Positions 10,353 through 22,395 of a stretch of 64,000 nucleotides of DNA are shown in pieces. Source of the stretch: Xiphydria camelus (lineage: Eukaryota > Arthropoda > Insecta > Hymenoptera > Xiphydriidae). Every line of letters begins with the position of its first letter. Positions within the stretch are counted from its first letter, which is position 1. Below the pieces are notes generated by a model that was not told the origin of the DNA, made no database searches, and saw only the letters and a list, made by a program, of their open reading frames with translations. A program made the translations under genes and the position numbers. Location of the stretch: NCBI GenBank assembly GCA_963678675.1, contig OY783193.1, positions 2,797,501 through 2,861,500 of the forward strand, in the 5' to 3' direction.

Positions 10353-11991
10353 TTACGGAATGCAGAAGAGGAGAGGAGAGGGAGGCAGAGAGAGAGAGAG
10401 AGAAAGAGGAACAGGAGACGATGTCCCTCGAGAGAAACATCCTTCGAATCGCTGGCGTGGAAATCCCCCATTGACCGCTGCAGTAGTTTTCCGACGGTAA
10501 AATATGAAAATTGATCTCTCGTTGCGGGTACACATAGGAAAAGACTTTCCTCTCTTCCCTCGAAATGCCGTTGACGCGACCGCGTCGTCGTCTGGCTTTT
10601 CGCGTCGCGCATTCTCTAATTCCGTACCTCGCAAAAATGACGCACAAGTCAGTTTTGACTTTCAGCAGCGACGCCGTGGCGCGATTCCTCGTTTTCCGCG
10701 ACGAGATTCCCTCGCTCTACCTCAGTCGGAAACCGAGTCGTTCCCCGTGAGCCAATTTTCCACGGGTTGCCAGGGAGACGGTATATTGCACAGTCTTTGG
10801 TGTCTCCGCGTTATACGCGATATACACCGCTCCAGGGTGGAAGCGCGGCAAAGGGTGAAAGGGCCGGGGGAGGGGAAGCCCGTGCGCCCGAGTCGCTCAA
10901 AGGCTCATTACGAATCGTTCGATCCGCATTCGCGAGAGCTTAAACCGCCCGATCCGCACTATCGCTCCGACGGTGTAGCGTTGGATTGCACGGCGGGAAA
11001 ATTAGAAAATGGAATTTTAGAGCGATGCTCCCACTCCAATATTCTCTCGCTCCGCCGTGTTTCCCCGTGGTTCCGCGCGCCCGATACTTCATTATCGCAC
11101 ATTATCCGTCCCTCTCGTTCCTTTTTCTTCGCTACCCTATGCCCTATGCCTCGCCTTCTTCGCATCACGGCTCTGTTGTTTTCTCTCATTAATTTTTCCA
11201 GCGGGCGATCCTTCGGTCGCTATAAGCGTTTCAGCGATTCGACGCAGACCGAGGGAGAGATCGATTCGTTTAAAACGTCCTCGACGACATTAGCTTCAAT
11301 CGCGAATTCTTCTCCGCGCGAGTCTGCGAAGCCGGCTGCCAATTCGCAGTCGCCAACCGCCGTCGAAATCGATCAACGCCGCGCACATCCCCGAATATCA
11401 CTCGCCGTACGAAATTAATCGCGCCGCAGTGCGGGACACGGGCGTCTCGCTCGCTCCCCTCCGCGGAACCTTCGTTTCCGGCTCGGGACGGGGCCCGCGG
11501 GCCTAAATCCTTGAATTACGTCAGGACTAGCGCGCGCGAGCCAAATTGATTTGTTCCACTTTAATTACGAGGGTTCAACGGAGTTCCCCGGGAGAATTTG
11601 CTCGGATTCGCGTTACGCTTCCTCGTCGGAGCTCCGTTCCCTTCGCCCACTTCAACTCCTCTTCGCATCGCGTTCGAAGGAGCACGCGACACGTCGTGTC
11701 TTCGAAGTTCTCGCGCGGAAACCCGTCGAATTATTCGGGTAGATGCGGCATTTTCTCGGCGAACGATATAAGACGCGATCGATCCTCCCGTTAGTCGTAT
11801 TATTTCTCGCTCCGCCTTTTTTCGCGAGACCTTGATCTCGATCGAGAACTTTTTCATCTCAATTCATTCGAAGTGGAACGGCTATGCGGAAGGAGAAGAA
11901 AGGATGTTTCATCCGCGCCACGAAGCGATCGTTTTTCGCTGCAGCTTCTGTGATCGACCCGTGTGTGTCTTTCCTCTCTTTCCACGATCAG

Positions 11992-12248
11992 ATCGGAATC
12001 CAATCTCCTCGACTCGCCTCCGAGGCTCTCGCCCACCACTCGTCAACGCAGGATCATTGCCGAGCATCAGAAACAACTGCGTCGGGAGATGATGGAGATG
12101 CACGACACTCTGACTCGGGGTCTCAGGTCGATGAGTCGATTGCCCGCTTGGGATGCGTCGTCCCTCGCCTCGTGGACGTCTTCCCTCGGGTCTGTCGGGA
12201 GGAGCAGGCTGAGGAAGAATCGCGTACCATCTTGGGATATCACGAGAG
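11992..12248 (+). CDS. Internal coding exon of the unidentified gene (exon B)
   Basis: Acceptor CCACGATCAG, donor GAGAG|GTATGA. It has 257 bases: one base completes the Arg codon split from exon A, 85 codons follow, and one base is carried to exon C. The peptide runs from SESNLLDSPPRLSPTTRQ through a basic helical segment (HQKQLRREMMEMHDTL) to RLPAWDASS and NRVPSWDITRG. The P[A/S]WD pattern occurs twice here and again in exon C. No transmembrane segment and no recognised domain. The composition suggests a cytoplasmic, partly disordered tail with a short coiled segment. Confidence 0.75.
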
Positions 12249-12696
12249 GTATGATTCGTTTATCTCGAAATTAGCGCAATGTAGTTCGAGTACCGTGCAA
12301 TTTGATCGGCAAGGGATTCCTCGAGCCGCTCGATATTTTGCCAAAAATCGAAATCTCCGGAATCGACCACCCTGTGTGTGTGTGTGTGTCTTATGTATTT
12401 TTTTTCTAACGCTGATTACGAAAAACACGGCTACTTGGTCGACATCTCGAAGGAAATGTAAGATATTGGAGATTTTATGCACGGGAATAATTATCGTTTA
12501 CAAGAAATCATCGATATCTCGAATTTTCTTTGAGATTTTCTCGATAAATCCATGATTCTCGGAATCAGCGTGAATAAATACATCGGATAGAGTATAGTCG
12601 AGAGTTCGATTCCAAAAAATCTCGACGAACGCGCCTTCAGATTTGGCGGCGAAAATCGAAATCAAACAGTCAAACTCCTCGCGTCGATTACTTCAG
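12249..12696 (+). other. 448-bp intron mostly occupied by a repeat
   Basis: GTATGA at the start and GATTACTTCAG at the end; about 290 of the 448 bases are the inverted-repeat element at 12341-12632. Exon phases on both sides agree (one base plus two bases make a Gly codon), which supports this intron strongly. Confidence 0.7.
12341..12632. mobile_element. GATTACGAAAAACAC family inverted-repeat element (best copy)
   Basis: Left end ATCGAAATCTCCGGAATCG and right end GTTCGATTCCAAAAAATCTC are imperfect inverted copies, as are CGCTGATTACGAAAAACAC and the rightward GATTCTCGGAATCAGCGTG. A TG microsatellite has expanded at 12374-12390. Related copies are at 1-240 and 42519-42983. Confidence 0.55.
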
Positions 12697-13139
12697 GAAG
12701 TTCGGCAATGTGGGACAGCGTGAGCAGCGACGGCAGTTTCTCGAGGAGTAGGTCCGAGGAGATGGCGAGCAGAGAAGAGTCTCCCGATTGGAATACGTCG
12801 GAGTTTCGAAGAGCTCGCGAGGGTTCCCGGGCGAGAGAAATGGACGAAGACGCGGGTGGTGACTTGGACTCGAAGGAGAGAGATCGACTGCCGAGTTGGG
12901 ACCACCTGGAGGCGACTCTCGATCGCAAGCTCTCGCGATACGACAGCGTGGAGCCGGACTCGTTGGAGATAAACAGAGACGTGGGTATAGATTATCTTCT
13001 GATGAGCAACGCCAGGAAGGAAGTTCTCGAGGAGAATAGAGGGGCGTCTTCGCCCTGGAAGACACCAGTGCTGAAGCAGGGTCGTGACATGGGTTTGAGA
13101 CTGACCTTACCCAAAGACAAAGCAGTGCCTTCACCGTGA
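12697..13139 (+). CDS. Last coding exon of the unidentified gene (exon C)
   Basis: After ATTACTTCAG, two bases complete the split Gly codon and 147 codons follow to TGA at 13137. Exons A+B+C total 858 bases, exactly 286 codons including the stop. The peptide is acidic and Ser/Arg-rich: AMWDSVSSDGSFSRSRSEE, SPDWNTSE, DRLPSWDHLEATLDRK, SRYDSVEP, ending LTLPKDKAVPSP. The LPSWD here echoes LPAWD and VPSWD of exon B. Many SxxD/E sites could be kinase targets. The product is unknown to me. The length and tail-like composition suggest the C-terminus of a larger signalling or membrane protein, which is inference. Confidence 0.78.
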
Positions 13140-13300
13140 CGGACATCGATTACAGGCCGAAAAGGAAAATCTGTAGCCCCTTCTGCGTTCAGAAACATTT
13201 TTTTTTTTCGAGATTTTCAACGAGTTTCCACAAATCTTTCATCATACTGCGTATGTAATGATATCGGCTACTCGAAATAAAAGCCTCATCACGGAGATAC
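13140..13300 (+). terminator. 3' untranslated region with AATAAA poly(A) signal
   Basis: AATAAA at 13276-13281 lies 137 bases after the stop codon of exon C, preceded by a T-run and followed by a T-rich stretch. This places the transcript end near 13300. Confidence 0.6.
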
Positions 13301-16159
13301 TCGCTCTCTCGTTTTTAGCGTGTATTTTCTTTCCCAACTTTTCGGCTTATCGATGTATACGGGTTTTTTTGATGCAAGTGTGTTGGAGTGACTATACATA
13401 CAATGGAGATGTACACGGACCGTATCATCATTTTCTCGTCGCATTAATAATCCGAGGTAACACTAGACGCCCTTTCACGTTACCTCGACCGTTTTTCTAC
13501 ACGTATACGTCACATATACGGCACGTATTTACAGAGATTCGCCCACACATAAATACGTATCCGCGCAACCGAGAACGATGTGGATTAACAAAAAATTCTT
13601 CCATAACGTAACCGAGAGGCATGGTTTTTACAGAGGCTGTTTATGATCGAGAAGGGGCTCGCTTGTTTTGGCTTTCACGCGGTCAGAGCCTCCGTCTTTC
13701 CCTCTCACGTTTACCACTTCCCTCTCACCATTTATATATTTCTTTCTCCCCCTCCCTAAACACTTTATCTCTGTTTATCTATCTATTCGTCCCCCACCCC
13801 CTTCCCCTGCTGCTGCTGTCACAGGAGATTGAGCTTTTCTAACTGTTCTTTAAGTATAACCTTCTTTCCATCATGCGTTTCTTTCCTCTACGTTAAGAAA
13901 AATCTATCCCTACATCGAGAAAAAAATTTACTCGGGTCAATTAAACGTGTTTGTAATAGTATTAAAAGCACATGTATTCGATTAGAATAAATATCGTTTG
14001 GACGTATATAAATATTATTGATGGGATTCAATATTATTTGGATCAAATCAATATTCATTCGAATCGAATAAAAATGTGCTCTTAAGACTATCCAAAAACA
14101 CGTTTACTTCAATCAAGCAAATTTGTAAGTATCTAATAAAATGCCTAGATTCGACCTTCTATTTTTTCGCGCTCAAACGAAAAATATCAAACATTTATTT
14201 TTGAAATGCAACACATATCGTTGCAGCTGTTAAGACCCTTGGAGCGGGTATCGCATGATTTCGTCGATTCTGACCCCGCCGAACAATCAGGAAATTGCAA
14301 CCCTTTGTGCTCGGTGCGCCATGGTGGTCTGATTGCAGCCGACCGTTACTGCTACCGCCGGTCGACTTCAATTTTCACTGGCCGATGAGGCAGACGCAGA
14401 AAAAAATGCTTTCATACCAACAAATATTTATTTAATACTCGACTGAACCTGATTGGTCTCAAATCAAATTGGTTCGGTAGGAATGAGAAGCTACTGTTTA
14501 TTACTATAACCAACAAATACTCGATTTTACCAAACGTCTGTTTTATCCGATCCAACAGTCTCGATCACGAAAAGGCGAAAGAGAACGCGCGCGCGTGGCT
14601 GTACAGAGATCGGATTTTAATATCGCTTTTCATATTATTTAAAAAGGAAGAGTATACGGTGAACGACCCGGAGATATCCGCACTCGCGCGCGCACCCGCC
14701 CGCCCATCTCTCGCACCCTCTCCTCATCCATCTCCGCCCACGTAGCCGCAGGCTGGTAATAGATTCTTATTAAGGTTCTTTTATTCGGACGGCGAGAATA
14801 TTAGGGTTAGGAATGAGTCAAAAGCGCGGGGAAGCGCGAGTTTGCGAATTAACTCTGGCGAGTTTCGCGACCTTCCCCGGCCCTGACTTGTTACACAGTG
14901 ATGTGACGCGAACGGTTCGATGGATAGAGATATTTGCATTGAAACAGTTTGTCGGAAAGAATCGGCGTTCTAAAAATATTTCATGAAATGTATTCATATG
15001 TATCTGTATTTAAGGGTTGATTATGGTGAGTATTTAGTGATTAAAAGGATGAATATAAGCACAGGGATGCTCTCGGATAATTTGCGCTTTGTCATTGCGT
15101 CGTCCTCGTGACTCTACGAGTTCAATTGTTCTTCTTTCAGTCGGTATAGAGGCAGAGTGCTTCTGGGGGGTGTCGGACGGTTGGGGAAGGGGAGGAGCCA
15201 AGGTGAGGGGTAGAGGGCGGGGGAATAAGGATTCAGAGCCACTAATGACTATCTCAGCGACGATTTACACTGCCGCCGGCGCTTGATCGTCCCTTTTCGG
15301 CTATGAGTGGTTATAACCGCGTGGCTAAGTACTGGCTGACGCTATCGTGTTTTGTTCTACTGGCACGAGCGAGACCGCGCGCCCGAGTCAAGCGTGAGTG
15401 AGTCGTAGGATGGTAGCGATTGGACGCGTGCCAAGAGAGATCTGTATACATATAGATGAATATTATACATCCGCATCTGTCCACCTTGGCGAGATCCGTC
15501 ATTATCAAACCTCATTGTCGATCATGCCCGACACATATGCACACACACATCGCATAACAACAAAAAACTGAGCAAACACGTTACTCGATCTGGCCCCTAT
15601 TCCCCATAAATCGCAACGAATTGCAGAGGCCAACTCGCTTTCAGCGTCCCACTGGAGCCTGCTCTCTACATACATATGAAGGGTTACTTTCAAAGACAGT
15701 ATTTGTCAAAAAAATGAAATTTTCGAGGACAACAAAAAACCACCCATCTTCCTAAGAATTTATGATATAAAAAGCAAATTTCAGCAATAGTTATAAAACT
15801 ACATTAGTATTAATTCAGTTTTTGGGAGAAATAAATTCGTATATGTGTGTGGTTAGATAATACAATGAAAGAGAGTTGGCATTACTACCAATACTACAAA
15901 AATTAATTTTTTTCACAAATGCTGTTTTTCAAAGAAACCCTTCATATCTTCCCCTCGCGACACGCATTAAACCCACCGCGAGCTAGACTTCCGCGTTAGC
16001 GATCGCACCTGAAAATAGCTCGACTACTTCATTATCATTTTATGCCGGGTAATTAAATGGCGGAACACGACGGTGAGAGGCGGTGGGGAGAGGGCGAAGA
16101 GGGAGAAGAAATTAAGAAGATTTTTATTTCTCTTTTCGCCAGAGGGGGTTGAAGGTGGA

Positions 16160-16197
<38 letters not shown>

Positions 16198-17116
16198 TTG
16201 CTGCTTCCCCGTTGGACCGTTCCCGGGTGCGTGCGCGCGCGCTCGCGCAGAGGGTGCGCCGTCGCCGCGTCCCTCAGTGTCTCAGCCTCCCTTACGCGGT
16301 CCGTATCAGCACTTCGCGAGAGGTGTGTCACCCGGGCTTGCTCCCTCTCTGCGTTGCGCGCGTCCGCGGTAGAATCGGGTGCGACGGGGAACGATTACGA
16401 ACGCGAGGTCTCGCGTTCATGCGTCGAGATCGACGCGGCGCGGCGAGAAATCGCGTTGGAAAATCGGTGGTGTCGGGACGCGAGTCACGCGTTTGGTGCA
16501 TCGCGTCTGACGCGAGAAACGTCCCCGCCGCTTCGAGTGACCGGGACGCACTCCCGTCTCGGTGATATCGGGGGACGCTGCGGCTGCAGTTGCGTGCAAC
16601 ACCTTCGTCCGGGGGGCAGAGGGTGGTCGCGTTCGCCACTGCTGATGCTGCCGTCCCGAGAGATGCCCGGGGAAACGTGGTAAGGCCACTGCGGCACGAG
16701 CGAGGCCGTTCTTAGCGCCGCGACGCCTAATCGCCCGTCCGACGGCCCGTTAATTAATTAGCTGCTCGTCGCGGCGCCGCGCGTCGGGAACGTCGTCGAC
16801 TGGATTCGCGTTTCGGGACGCGAGATAACGGTGCATGGGATCTTGTTGTATCGAGAGACCTTTTGCGAGTTGGATCGAGTATAAAATTGTTATTCTTTTT
16901 TTTTGTCGGTAGTAACGAACGGCATAAAATACGTTCGCTGTGGTTTTGTTTGTTACTGTCAGAGGGACGCGAGTCTAAATGCAATTGGTTACTCGTTCAA
17001 TCGATATTTAGTCGAAGTATTACTACTAAATACGTGGTCCGCTTTCTTGGCTCAGAAAATGGTCATTCAATCGATTATACATTGATGATTCTGCTCATTC
17101 GCACGGCAAACAATTC
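13301..17116. other. No recognised gene; GC-rich block with CGG repeat
   Basis: 13700-13830 is pyrimidine-rich. 14399-14550 has scraps resembling family A. 16060-16700 is very GC- and CpG-rich with a CGG run at 16168-16196 and ends in a good-looking donor, CGTG|GTAAGG, at 16678-16685. This could be a CpG-rich 5' exon or promoter, but every frame is open on both strands, so I cannot choose a coding frame. Confidence 0.3.
13913..14125. mobile_element. Family B miniature element (diverged copy)
   Basis: TA then CATCGAGAAAAAAATTTACTC at left. The interior matches 5858-6084 (CGATTAGAATAAATATCG, GGATCAAATCAATATTCATTCG). The right end stops at CAAGCAAATTTG before TA, lacking the usual TTTTCTCAGTG terminus, so this copy is shortened at its right end. 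Confidence 0.55.
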
Positions 17117-17118
17117 TA

Positions 17119-17349
17119 GGATGCCCGGGAAAAAGAGTATAAGTCAAAGTCGCCTACCGAAACACTTGTACAATTTTCTTCTACTTGCCTAGAGATATTT
17201 GTGTGCTACATGCGTTTAACGGTTCTTACGAGAAGTGTTATTTTCATTTTATACATTTTTTCAACAGTTTGTGTGTTTCAATATAAACAAATAAAGGTGT
17301 TTTCTGAGCAATACCATTTTTTGACTTGTACTCTTTTTCCCGAGCATCC
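17119..17349. mobile_element. TA-flanked miniature element, GGATGCCCGGG ends (copy 1)
   Basis: GGATGCCCGGGAAAAAGAGT at left is mirrored by ACTCTTTTTCCCGAGCATCC at right, with TA outside both. A second copy is at 22150-22393. The interior is AT-rich without a frame. Its left arm is altered just inside the end (CGCCTACCGAAACAC) where copy 2 keeps AAAAAATGG. Confidence 0.75.
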
Positions 17350-17351
17350 TA

Positions 17352-18677
17352 GAATTTTATCCAAGGAATAAAATATTCGGGTACTTCAACTGATAGCTGC
17401 TTAGTGGCTATGAAAGACTATAGTCGTTGACATGTCATCGATGTCTATGCAATCCTTCTTTTTTATGGAAAAATACCACTGCAAAAACATCGAGGGAAGA
17501 GAGGGGGATATATACACGTACATGCAAATTTCCTTCACCACCCATGATGACTTCATAACTGATCAACTCCATCGACCTTTTCCCGCGATGCCAATTTTCA
17601 AATGGTTATTTCGACGAGAACGACGAAACTCATACTCTCTGATTTCCTCCCCCCCATAGAGCTTTCAGCTCCGATTTACAGTCGACGGTCGATTACTCGA
17701 GCGCCGACTCGGTTATCATCACCGCCACTTATCGCGGCTCGCAGGCGGACGCGTCGCTTTATTAAAGCCGTCAGACTCGCGGATGCAGTGACATATCGTA
17801 AGGGTGGCAATTGGAATCGCCCGACCTCTCGTGACTCGCGTAATGCGTCATCGGGTCCGAATTACTCGAGCGGCGAGAGGAGCGGCGCCGATGTAGGTGC
17901 GCGAGCGGCCCGACAATGGGAATGTATATTTTACCACCGCCCCGTATACGTTTCGTCTCGTTCAGTCCACGCGAAGTTTAATTAAATTTCATATTCGTAC
18001 GTCGACCGTGTCGGCGCGTTTTCGCCGCTCTCCTCTCTCTGGTCCTCCTTTTATTGTATTATTCCGTGAAATCGTATGCGTCCACTGTGGAAAGGGAGAG
18101 GGCGGAAAGGGGAGGGGGAGCTCGAATTCGTGTCGCTGCAATTCGCGAGAGACGTAATTCGCTGTGTTGAGAGTAAAATGTTATTAAAAGGCTGCTAGTG
18201 TATCTGTACGCGCTGCATCGATTGTCGTAAAGGTCGAAAGAGCGGAGGTGCTGTTATAAGAAATTGCAATTACGGTCTGTCGTTTTTTAACAGTCTAAAT
18301 GAAGGCATCGTTCCGTGGATGGGTGAACATACGTGTGGGAAACGGGACATTTGCACGCTTCGTTGACTAATTGCTTTTTTCGTCTCGATGCAATCCGCAT
18401 GGCCGGGGTGTCGGAATCGAATTCGCGTCGGGCGAGAGGTGCTAACCGTATGCAGGGAAACGATGTGGGAAATCGATCTCGTATAATCGCAAACCTATTC
18501 AGAGGCGCGTTTATTCTGCGTTATTATATAGGTACACTGGGAAAAATATTTTCAAGCGTTTTTAAATACTGGTCGCAATCCTGGTCGGAAATTCTGAAGT
18601 TGCAGTCGGAAAAAATATTACCTATTCCACACCGTTGCAGCAGATTTTTGTAAAGCTGCCGCGAAAATATCTCTTTA
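17352..18677. other. No gene seen
   Basis: GC-rich from 17600 to 18160 with overlapping open frames on the plus strand but no supported splice pair. A lone TA-CACTGGGAAAAATATT terminus at 18533 suggests one end of another miniature element whose partner end I could not place. Confidence 0.35.
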
Positions 18678-18848
18678 CGGAGAAAAAGAATTAGTTCGAT
18701 CTACTGAAAATTACTTGCGGGGTTATAAATTTCATTTACCTACATCAATGACATTTTTTAAAAGATCAAATTGATGTAAACAAATAATTAGGTACTCGCG
18801 ACCCCACAAGTAACTTTTTGCAGATCAAACTAATTCTTTTTCTCCGTG
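18678..18848. mobile_element. Miniature element, family F (GAATTAGTT, ACTTGCGGGGT)
   Basis: CGGAGAAAAAGAATTAGTTCG at left matches the inverse of AACTAATTCTTTTTCTCCGTG at right. Just inside lie TACTTGCGGGGT and its inverse. Related, mostly larger copies are at 30251-30908, 46309-46565, 49968-50514 and 55361-55939. Short, non-coding, 171 bp. Confidence 0.7.
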
Positions 18849-19548
18849 TGTTACAATCGAGTGTGAATTTGTCTAATGTGAACACTCGTCCTCAGTTTCC
18901 TCGTGTACTATTTTTTTCCCCGCGAGCGACACTAGGAAAATCTCGTTTCGCAGGTCGAATCTTAATTAGAGAGGCGTTGATACGCGCGTACGGATGGCAT
19001 AACTGTATCTATCGGTAATGGGACATGGGGAACAAGAGATAGAGAGGAAGAACCAATCGGACATCATTTCGCGGACGATCGGGCAGGCGGATTGGGAATT
19101 TTTGAGCTTCCCTGACAAATTGCTTTTTCTTCTCTATACGTAATGTATGCACATAATATCTAACCGCTTTAAAAACGAATCTATACGTCGAACGGGGATT
19201 GCTGCCGTAAGGGAAGTGGGATAAGGAAATTGATCGTATAGCTATACTATAAGAGTCGAAGACGTCTTTAACTCAGGTAATATATGTACCTGTAGAAAAG
19301 TACACGTTCTACACATAGGGAAGTTTTTCCAATTCAAACTTTTTCTCGCCTTGTTCTCTCGCGCGATCCAAGTTTCATTTCCCTCCCAAGGACGAAACTC
19401 GAAAAACCTTGTTTCACATATCGAATCGGTGTGCGTTTGCCGCAGATTCGAAATATTATCGGAATCTTGGGAAAGATTTTTTCTCGTTAGTTCGGCAACC
19501 GAGTTGGCGGTCCACTGACGTATGTAAATACTCTCCTTTCCTCTTCTA
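18849..19548. other. No gene seen
   Basis: Mixed-composition sequence with no open frame of note, no microsatellite and no repeat that I could match elsewhere in the window. Confidence 0.4.
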
Positions 19549-19745
19549 TACTGAGAGAAGAGTTTATTATTTTGTCGTTGATGAGTGTATACTTGATTAT
19601 GGCGAAATAAATAAATATAAATAATATATATTGGCCGTTGGGCCAAGTAGATATGTTAAAAAAGCTAACGAATAATTGCTCGGCCCAAAGAAATATTTCT
19701 TTCGCCATAATCAAGTATACGTATTTTTTGCCTGTTTCCTCAGTG
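19549..19745. mobile_element. Family D miniature element (uninterrupted copy)
   Basis: TACTGAGAGAAGAGTTTATT at left and TTTCCTCAGTG at right. Just inside are TATACTTGATTATGGCGAAA and its inverse TTTCGCCATAATCAAGTATA. At 197 bases this shows what the interrupted copy at 8365-9056 looked like before insertion. Confidence 0.65.
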
Positions 19746-20644
19746 CAGCAAATTAAAAAGAAAGCTGAATATAGTAAAAGGAGAATGTTGCTGTAATTAT
19801 ATCTCTTTCTCGGTACAGTTGCAACTGGCTCAAATAAACGCGGGGGGTACGCGACCTATATATTTTTTTTTTTCAACGGAATATTCGCACATACTTTTTC
19901 CTAACCCCCTGCTTACTTCCATCGATATAGCCACCGAGGTGGTGTGGCTCGCCGGGATCTATAAAATTCTGAATATACTCCCTTCTCCTTTCTAAGAAAA
20001 AAAATTAAAAAGAATGACGCGCACAGCGAAAACAGTGTTGTGGCAATTACGCATTTTGCTCGGTGCAGCTGTGAAAAGTGGAAATGAAATATAGTGGTAC
20101 GACCTAGTTCCTTTTTTTTCAGTATGATACTTATACACACTTATTCTCACCCCTACTTTATTTCCAGTGGTAGCCGCGACCGGGGATTATGCACACACTG
20201 TTGAATCTACTCCTTCTCCCACCCTCTTTCATATACCTCGAAAGAAGTCGCGTGCTAATTAGGAAAATTGCATAATTAAACGCAACGATATAAGAGGCAC
20301 GAGGATGCGACGATCCGAGGACATGTATAAGGAACGGAAAGCTGCAGTTTAAGCGGGAAGGAGGCTGAGGGGGAGCTTTAAGCGCGCCAAGCTCTTTGCT
20401 TTTCATTCCACCGGCAATTAGTGTGGTGACCGTTATCAGTGGTTATAATGATGAAACTTTTCTTACATTTTTTCGCATATAATGCCTCTTCTGTTCCTCC
20501 CCTCTCGCCGTTTGAATTATAATTATTAATGGTGGATCGATATCTCGGTCTTCCTTTGAGATTTCATCAATATAACAGCGAAAGCGATTTTCGGAATCAG
20601 CGTCAAAAAATATTATATGCATATGTATATAATATATCGTGCAT
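19746..20644. other. No gene seen
   Basis: Only a fragment at 20535-20610 (CGATATCTCGG, GATTTTCGGAATCAGCGT) is recognisable, from the repeat family seen whole at 12341. No supported coding sequence. Confidence 0.4.
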
Positions 20645-21326
20645 CACCCCGTTTGGCACCGAGAGATTTTACACCTAAGCGAGCCCATGCAAATTCGAGA
20701 GTCCAGGGAGCTCTCGAGGTGTGATGACGATAACGACGACGACAATTGTCTGACGGATGTGGGGTTATAGCCTCTTAGCATCTACCGACGAAGAAAAAGC
20801 GTTGGGGTATACAGAGTTAAATATGTTATAATGAAATGTACGATATATCGCGGAAACAAGTCACAAAACATTGAATTAATATATTGCGTTGGGCGAAAAT
20901 GTTCAGTTTTCGCATTTTTATTGCCCTTGTGAAATATGTATGTCTCAGATTTTCGGTCTCGAGAAATTCCTACATCTTCACGGAAACGCGCTCCGAATTT
21001 TTCATGACTGCAGCTCTACAACGGGAACCAAACATCCGGTTATACGCATTGCAACATTTGCATCCAACGCAACACATTAACTCAATGTTCTGTGACTTTT
21101 TTCCGATATACATTTCGTTACAACACATTTAACCCTTTATACCCCAACGCTTTTTCTTCGCCGGCAGATGCTAAGAGGCTCTAACCCGACATCCGTCAGA
21201 CAGTCGTCGTCGTCATCGTCATCGTTCCTCGAGAGCTCCCTGGACTGTTTTTCGTCCACAGCAAGAACCGCTCCGAATTACCATGGGCTCGCTTAGGTGT
21301 GAAATCTCTCGGTGCCAAACGGGGTG
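20645..21326. repeat. 682-bp long inverted repeat (foldback)
   Basis: CACCCCGTTTGGCACCGAGAG at 20645 is mirrored at 21306-21326. The two arms continue inward through GAGCTCCCTGGACT, a GACGACGACAA tract, GCATCTACCG, GGGGTATA and ATTGCGTTGG to a loop near 20985. The right arm has an extra segment of about 25 bases (21246-21282). Arms of about 300 bases could form a long double-stranded RNA if transcribed. A transposon origin is equally possible; no clear target duplication is visible. Confidence 0.65.
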
Positions 21327-22149
21327 AAGCGCGCAAGAAAGCCAAGGGAAGAGGAGCGCGGGGGTGTGAGAGCCGAAGAGCAGGAGGTTCGAGAAATTAG
21401 GAAGGGAAGGAGGAGGGGAAAGAGAGAGAGAGAGAGAGAGAGGAATCGTATATCCTAATTCAAAGCACGAATAAACCAGCGTTCGCCGGAGGGCACCTAT
21501 AAGTGGCCGAAAGAGAGTGTACCAACCCTCCCTAAATCCCCCGTATAGTCCGGGAGGTAAATGACGAGGGCGATAACGCCCCTCTTCCCCTCGTACATCC
21601 CGCCGAACTACTTCTTCCGCGGGCTCGTCGACGGGGTGAGCGCGGAAGGAGTCTGGGTACACGCGCTTCGAAAGCTGTAAATGAGAAAAGTATTCTAATC
21701 CGATCGCTTTCTTCGCGTACGCGGGGGTTGCCGAGCGCTTCGACTCGCCCGCCCCCGTTGCGTTCGTGCGTGGCGCGCGAGATGCCCGAACTTTCCATTT
21801 TCGCCCGACGATTTAAATAACGGCACACACACGCCGTGCGCCCGGGAGTGCCTTGCCACCCTCGCAGGAGCAGCGCTTCGCCGCGCCACTGCAGCAGCAA
21901 CGGGCGCGATTTTACTCGCCGCGAATGGCCGTTTCTCTTTCTTCGCGTTCCTCGTGGAATCTACGGCCATCCCCGCGGATATACGAAGAGCGAGGAGAGA
22001 CCCCGGTGCGATTCAGCCGTTAGACGAGAGATCATCCCCTACTCGATATACCGCGCCGGGGAAGAAAAATATGGATCCTCTCTCTCTTTCCGCGGGGATA
22101 TCGCGCGACGAATATATCGGGTGGATAAAACTGGCATAGATCAAATCTA
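21327..22149. other. No gene seen; GA microsatellite
   Basis: A GA run spans about 21419-21443. The remainder is GC-rich with overlapping minus-strand open frames that have no recognisable domain and no splice support. Confidence 0.4.
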
Positions 22150-22393
22150 GGATGCCCGGGAAAAAGAGTATAAGTCAAAAAATGGTCAATATGAGATCTA
22201 TTGTACAATTTTCTTCTACTTTCCTAGAGATATTTGTGTTCCTAGAGATACATGCATTTAACGGTTCTTATGAGAAGTGTTATTTTCATTTCATACATTT
22301 TTTCAACAGTTTGTGTCTCAATATAAACAAATAAAGGTGTTTTCTGAGCAATACCATTTTCTGACTCTTGTACTCTTTTTCCCGAGCACATCC
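22150..22393. mobile_element. TA-flanked miniature element, GGATGCCCGGG ends (copy 2)
   Basis: TA at 22148-22149 and 22394-22395 bracket GGATGCCCGGGAAAAAGAGT and its inverse. The interior matches 17119-17349 (GTACAATTTTCTTCTACTT, CAACAGTTTGTGT, AAATAAAGGTGTTTTCTGAG) with small insertions, including a partial internal duplication of TAGAGATA near 22227-22250. Confidence 0.75.
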
Positions 22394-22395
22394 TA

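Larger units (their letters stand above)
6495..11991 (+). other. 5.5-kb intron loaded with mobile elements
   Basis: Starts GTGCGT and ends with TTTCCTCTCTTTCCACGATCAG, a good pyrimidine tract and acceptor. It holds a CGG run near 6691, a CT microsatellite near 6931-6964, the 391-bp element at 7002, the nested stack at 8365-9056 and the Harbinger-like element at 9767. It also holds GC-rich sequence at 7400-8230, 9057-9766 and 10353-11990. A 304-codon open frame at 10504-11418 has no recognisable domain, overlaps other open frames on both strands and lies inside the intron, so it is not called. Confidence 0.6.

Noticed and set aside
10504..11418. 304-codon plus-strand open frame
   Set aside because: Lies inside the well-supported intron of the 6-13 kb gene, overlapped by frames in other phases, no recognisable domain.
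16149..16565. Frame encoding a polyalanine run
   Set aside because: Direct translation of a CGG microsatellite; other frames give polyglycine or polyarginine.
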